Assembly: GCA_022745215.1 (NCBI GenBank)
Contig: JAIIWC010000027.1
Span: forward strand, 1-22,975
Direction of reading: 5' to 3'
Origin: Collinsella sp.
GTDB taxonomy: Bacteria > Actinomycetota > Coriobacteriia > Coriobacteriales > Coriobacteriaceae
Length of the DNA stretch: 22,975 bases
Shown here piece after piece: positions 21,483-22,975 of this stretch (its first letter is position 1; each line of letters starts with the position of its first letter). The position numbers and the translations under genes are program-made. Below the pieces are notes generated by a model that saw only the letters and a program-made list of their open reading frames with translations, did no database searches and was not told the origin of the DNA.

Positions 21483-21483
21483 T

Positions 21484-22515
21484 CTAAACCCGCTCCGCGA
21501 TCTCGTGGATGAGGTAGTCGGTCTTTTCCCAGCCCAGGCACGGGTCGGTGATCGACTTGCCAAAGACGCCGCCGTCGACCGGCTGGTTGCCATCCTCCAG
21601 GTAGGACTCGATCATAAAGCCCTTGACCAGCTTGGAGATGGACTCGTTGCGGCGGCAGCTATCGAGCACCTCCTTGCAAATGCGATACTGCTCAAGCGGT
21701 CGCTTGCCCGAGTTGTCATGGTTGCAGTCGATGACCGCCGCCGGATTGGCGTAGCCGGCGTGCTCGGTATAGCGCTCGGCCAGGCGCTCGAGGTGCTCGT
21801 AGTGGTAGTTGGGGTAGGTGCGCCCATCGAGGCCGATGTAGCCACGCATGACGGCGTGTGCGAGCGGATTGCCATCGCAATCGACTTCCCAGTTACGGAA
21901 GATAAAGCTCTGGTGCGCCTGTGCGGCGTAAATGGAGTTAAGCATGACGGTGGTGGAACCGGCGGTGGGGTTTTTCATGCCGACGGGCACCGAAATGCCG
22001 CTCGACACCAGGCGATGCTCCTGGTTTTCGACCGAGCGCGCGCCCACGGCAACGTAGCTCAGCAGGTCGACGAGGTACTGGTAGTTGGACGGGTAGAGCA
22101 TCTCGTCGGCGGTAAAGAAACCGGTCTCCTCGATGACGCGCAGGTGCATGTGGCGGATGGCCTTGACGCCTTCGAGCAGGTCATCGGGCGCCTCGGGGTC
22201 GGGGTTGTGCAGCAGACCCTTGTAACCGGTGCCCTTAGTGCGCGGCTTGTTGGTGTAGACGCGCGGAATGATGATGAGCTTGTCCTTGACCTCTTCGGCG
22301 ACCTTGGCCAGTCGGTTCATGTACTCAAGCACCGAGTCCTCGCGGTCGGCAGAGCACGGGCCGATGATGAGTACCTTGCGTGCGTCCTCGCCGGTAAAGA
22401 CCTTGGCGACCTCGGCGTCGAATGCCTGCTTTTTGGCGGTAAGCTCGGCGGAAAGCGGCATTTCCTCGCGGATCTCCATGGGGATCGGCAACCTGCGCTT
22501 GAATTCCATGGCCAT
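21484..22515 (-). CDS. aroF: 3-deoxy-7-phosphoheptulonate (DAHP) synthase, class I
   Basis: A 343-aa class I-alpha enzyme joining phosphoenolpyruvate and erythrose 4-phosphate, the first step of the shikimate pathway to aromatic amino acids. Landmarks of the AroF/AroG/AroH family are IIGPCSADRED (metal-binding Cys), PRVYTNKPRTKGTGYKG, VGARSVENQEHR, PVGMKNPTAGS, VIDCNHDNSGK and QPVDGGVFGKSITDPCLGW. The length is close to the E. coli isoenzymes, including the N-terminal extension that carries the feedback site. AAAGGAGG six bases before the ATG at 22515 is an excellent start. Which aromatic amino acid inhibits it cannot be read. It is monocistronic here, with a promoter/operator at 22572-22600. 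Confidence 0.95.
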   Translation of the reverse strand: MAMEFKRRLPIPMEIREEMPLSAELTAKKQAFDAEVAKVFTGEDARKVLIIGPCSADREDSVLEYMNRLAKVAEEVKDKLIIIPRVYTNKPRTKGTGYKGLLHNPDPEAPDDLLEGVKAIRHMHLRVIEETGFFTADEMLYPSNYQYLVDLLSYVAVGARSVENQEHRLVSSGISVPVGMKNPTAGSTTVMLNSIYAAQAHQSFIFRNWEVDCDGNPLAHAVMRGYIGLDGRTYPNYHYEHLERLAERYTEHAGYANPAAVIDCNHDNSGKRPLEQYRICKEVLDSCRRNESISKLVKGFMIESYLEDGNQPVDGGVFGKSITDPCLGWEKTDYLIHEIAERV

Positions 22516-22571
22516 ATGGGGCCTCCTTTATCAATTAACGGCAACAATTGGCGAATTCTCGAATGCTCGGC

Positions 22572-22600
22572 ATTATCCGCTGTTGCACGCTAAAGTGCAA
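22572..22600 (-). promoter_or_regulatory. aroF promoter with overlapping operator
   Basis: On the minus strand TTGCAC (22600-22595) and GATAAT (22577-22572) stand exactly 17 bases apart, a good sigma-70-type -35/-10 pair. The same TTGCAC pairs with GTGCAA as the inverted repeat 22583-22588/22595-22600, so a repressor bound there would cover the -35 and spacer. This is consistent with feedback control by an aromatic amino acid repressor (inference). Confidence 0.5.
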
Positions 22601-22603
22601 GCG

Positions 22604-22651
22604 AAACCTGCCGAAAAGGGACAGGTTTATTTTGGTCGGTTTTATCTGGGG
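22604..22651. repeat. Partial third copy of the intergenic repeat tail, inverted
   Basis: The reverse complement reads CCCCAGATAAAACC, then CCAAAATAAACCTGTCCC, then GGCAGGTTT, nearly the same as 8315-8360 in copy 1. Only the tail module is present, and the large palindrome is missing. It lies just upstream of the aroF promoter. Confidence 0.65.
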
Positions 22652-22903
22652 AAATGTCGGCGCTCGCCGGAAGGGGAGGGCCAGCGTACGGCACGGTGGA
22701 GCAAGTTGGATCTTCTGCGGCATACCCTGTGGACAAAAAACGGCAAATATGAGTACTGTTGCTAGCGTAGTATCATATCGATCTTACAAGATAATAGACA
22801 CAACAGTAAATATGTTCATTAACGTTGGCACACAGAAGCATGCTACCGGGCATTTTGATCAATTTGAAGGCATATCTAGGTAGCGCGTAGAGATGTGGTG
22901 TAA
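22652..22903. other. Gap upstream of aroF promoter, right half AT-rich, no clear gene
   Basis: About 22720-22890 is noticeably richer in A and T than the rest of the window. A 44-codon plus-strand frame from ATG 22749 has no ribosome binding site, and its codon use is unlike that of the neighbours, so it is not called. I see no convincing feature. Confidence 0.3.
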
Positions 22904-22945
22904 GAGGCGGGGGCATGCCCCCGCCTCTGCCCTTTCTTGAAAGGG
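22904..22945. terminator. Two adjacent hairpins near the right edge
   Basis: GAGGCGGGGG-CATG-CCCCCGCCTC (22904-22927) is a perfect 10-bp hairpin. CCCTTT-CTTG-AAAGGG (22930-22945) is a 6-bp one beside it. They follow the end of the minus-strand frame at 22958 and probably terminate it, though the U tract is short. Confidence 0.6.
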
Positions 22946-22957
22946 TTGGGACACCGC

Positions 22958-22975
22958 CTAGAATTCGTCGTTGGA
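22958..22975 (-). CDS. Last codons of a minus-strand gene (rest outside window)
   Basis: The minus strand ends SNDEF followed by TAG at 22960-22958, 12 bases before a terminator-like hairpin pair. The position suggests the true 3' end of a gene entering from the right edge. Five codons are far too few to name it. Confidence 0.35.
   Translation of the reverse strand, partial: SNDEF

Larger units (their letters stand above)
21027..21483. other. Hairpin-rich intergenic region between DAHP synthase and acetyltransferase
   Basis: No gene fits. It holds at least five hairpins: CCCCGA-TACC-TCGGGG (about 21111-21126), the 14-bp palindrome at 21152-21195, an 86-base hairpin at 21256-21341, and two sibling hairpins at 21363-21388 and 21455-21482. 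The acetyltransferase promoter must lie at the left end. Confidence 0.6.

Noticed and set aside
22549..22883. Plus-strand open frames around 22548-22883
   Set aside because: There is no ribosome binding site, codon use is unlike the neighbours, and they overlap the aroF promoter and repeat tail.
1..22975. CRISPR array, insertion sequence or prophage
   Set aside because: No regularly spaced short direct repeats, transposase, integrase or phage structural genes were seen anywhere in the window.

Overview
The window looks like chromosomal DNA of a GC-rich, Gram-positive actinomycete-type gut bacterium, most likely a Coriobacteriia member close to Collinsella. This is inferred from strong G/C bias at third codon positions, AAGGAGG-type ribosome binding sites, a seven-helix membrane LuxR regulator of a kind common in Coriobacteriia, and agmatine catabolism genes. 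It was not confirmed by a database search.

Layout. 1-376: a DeoR-type repressor (cut by the window edge) is divergent from a class II ketose-bisphosphate aldolase (711-1568). A 139-bp nested inverted repeat (1596-1734) separates the aldolase from a convergent HAD phosphatase and an AraC regulator (1787-3405, minus). 3406-3893 has no convincing gene. 3894-4883 (minus) encodes a Nudix hydrolase fused to a Vsr-type mismatch endonuclease. It is divergent from a BceAB/FtsX-type ABC transporter (5032-8029, plus).

The centre (8359-18558) is an agmatine deiminase locus with duplicated parts. A membrane-bound LuxR regulator (minus) diverges from putrescine carbamoyltransferase ptcA, followed by an APC permease, agmatine deiminase aguA1, a long structured non-coding stretch and a second APC permease. 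Then come a 63-aa minus-strand protein, a GAF-like LuxR regulator (minus) and a divergent second agmatine deiminase aguA2. Together these import agmatine, deiminate it to N-carbamoylputrescine, phosphorolyse that to putrescine plus carbamoyl phosphate, and export putrescine. The carbamate kinase that would make ATP is not in the window. aguA2 looks canonical. aguA1 keeps the catalytic residues but has an altered substrate loop and about 28 extra residues.

An approximately 220-bp direct repeat (8125-8344 and 16162-16379) lies immediately 3' of each LuxR gene, and its tail recurs inverted at 22604-22651. Each full copy is a large imperfect hairpin followed by terminator-like hairpins; in copy 2 these are decayed.

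The right end holds an AlbA_2/ATPase-like regulator with a tandem palindromic operator, a GNAT acetyltransferase (minus), a hairpin-rich intergenic region (21027-21483) with two hairpins that covary, class I DAHP synthase (minus) with a readable promoter/operator, and the last codons of a further minus-strand gene at the edge. No tRNA, rRNA, insertion sequence or CRISPR array was seen.
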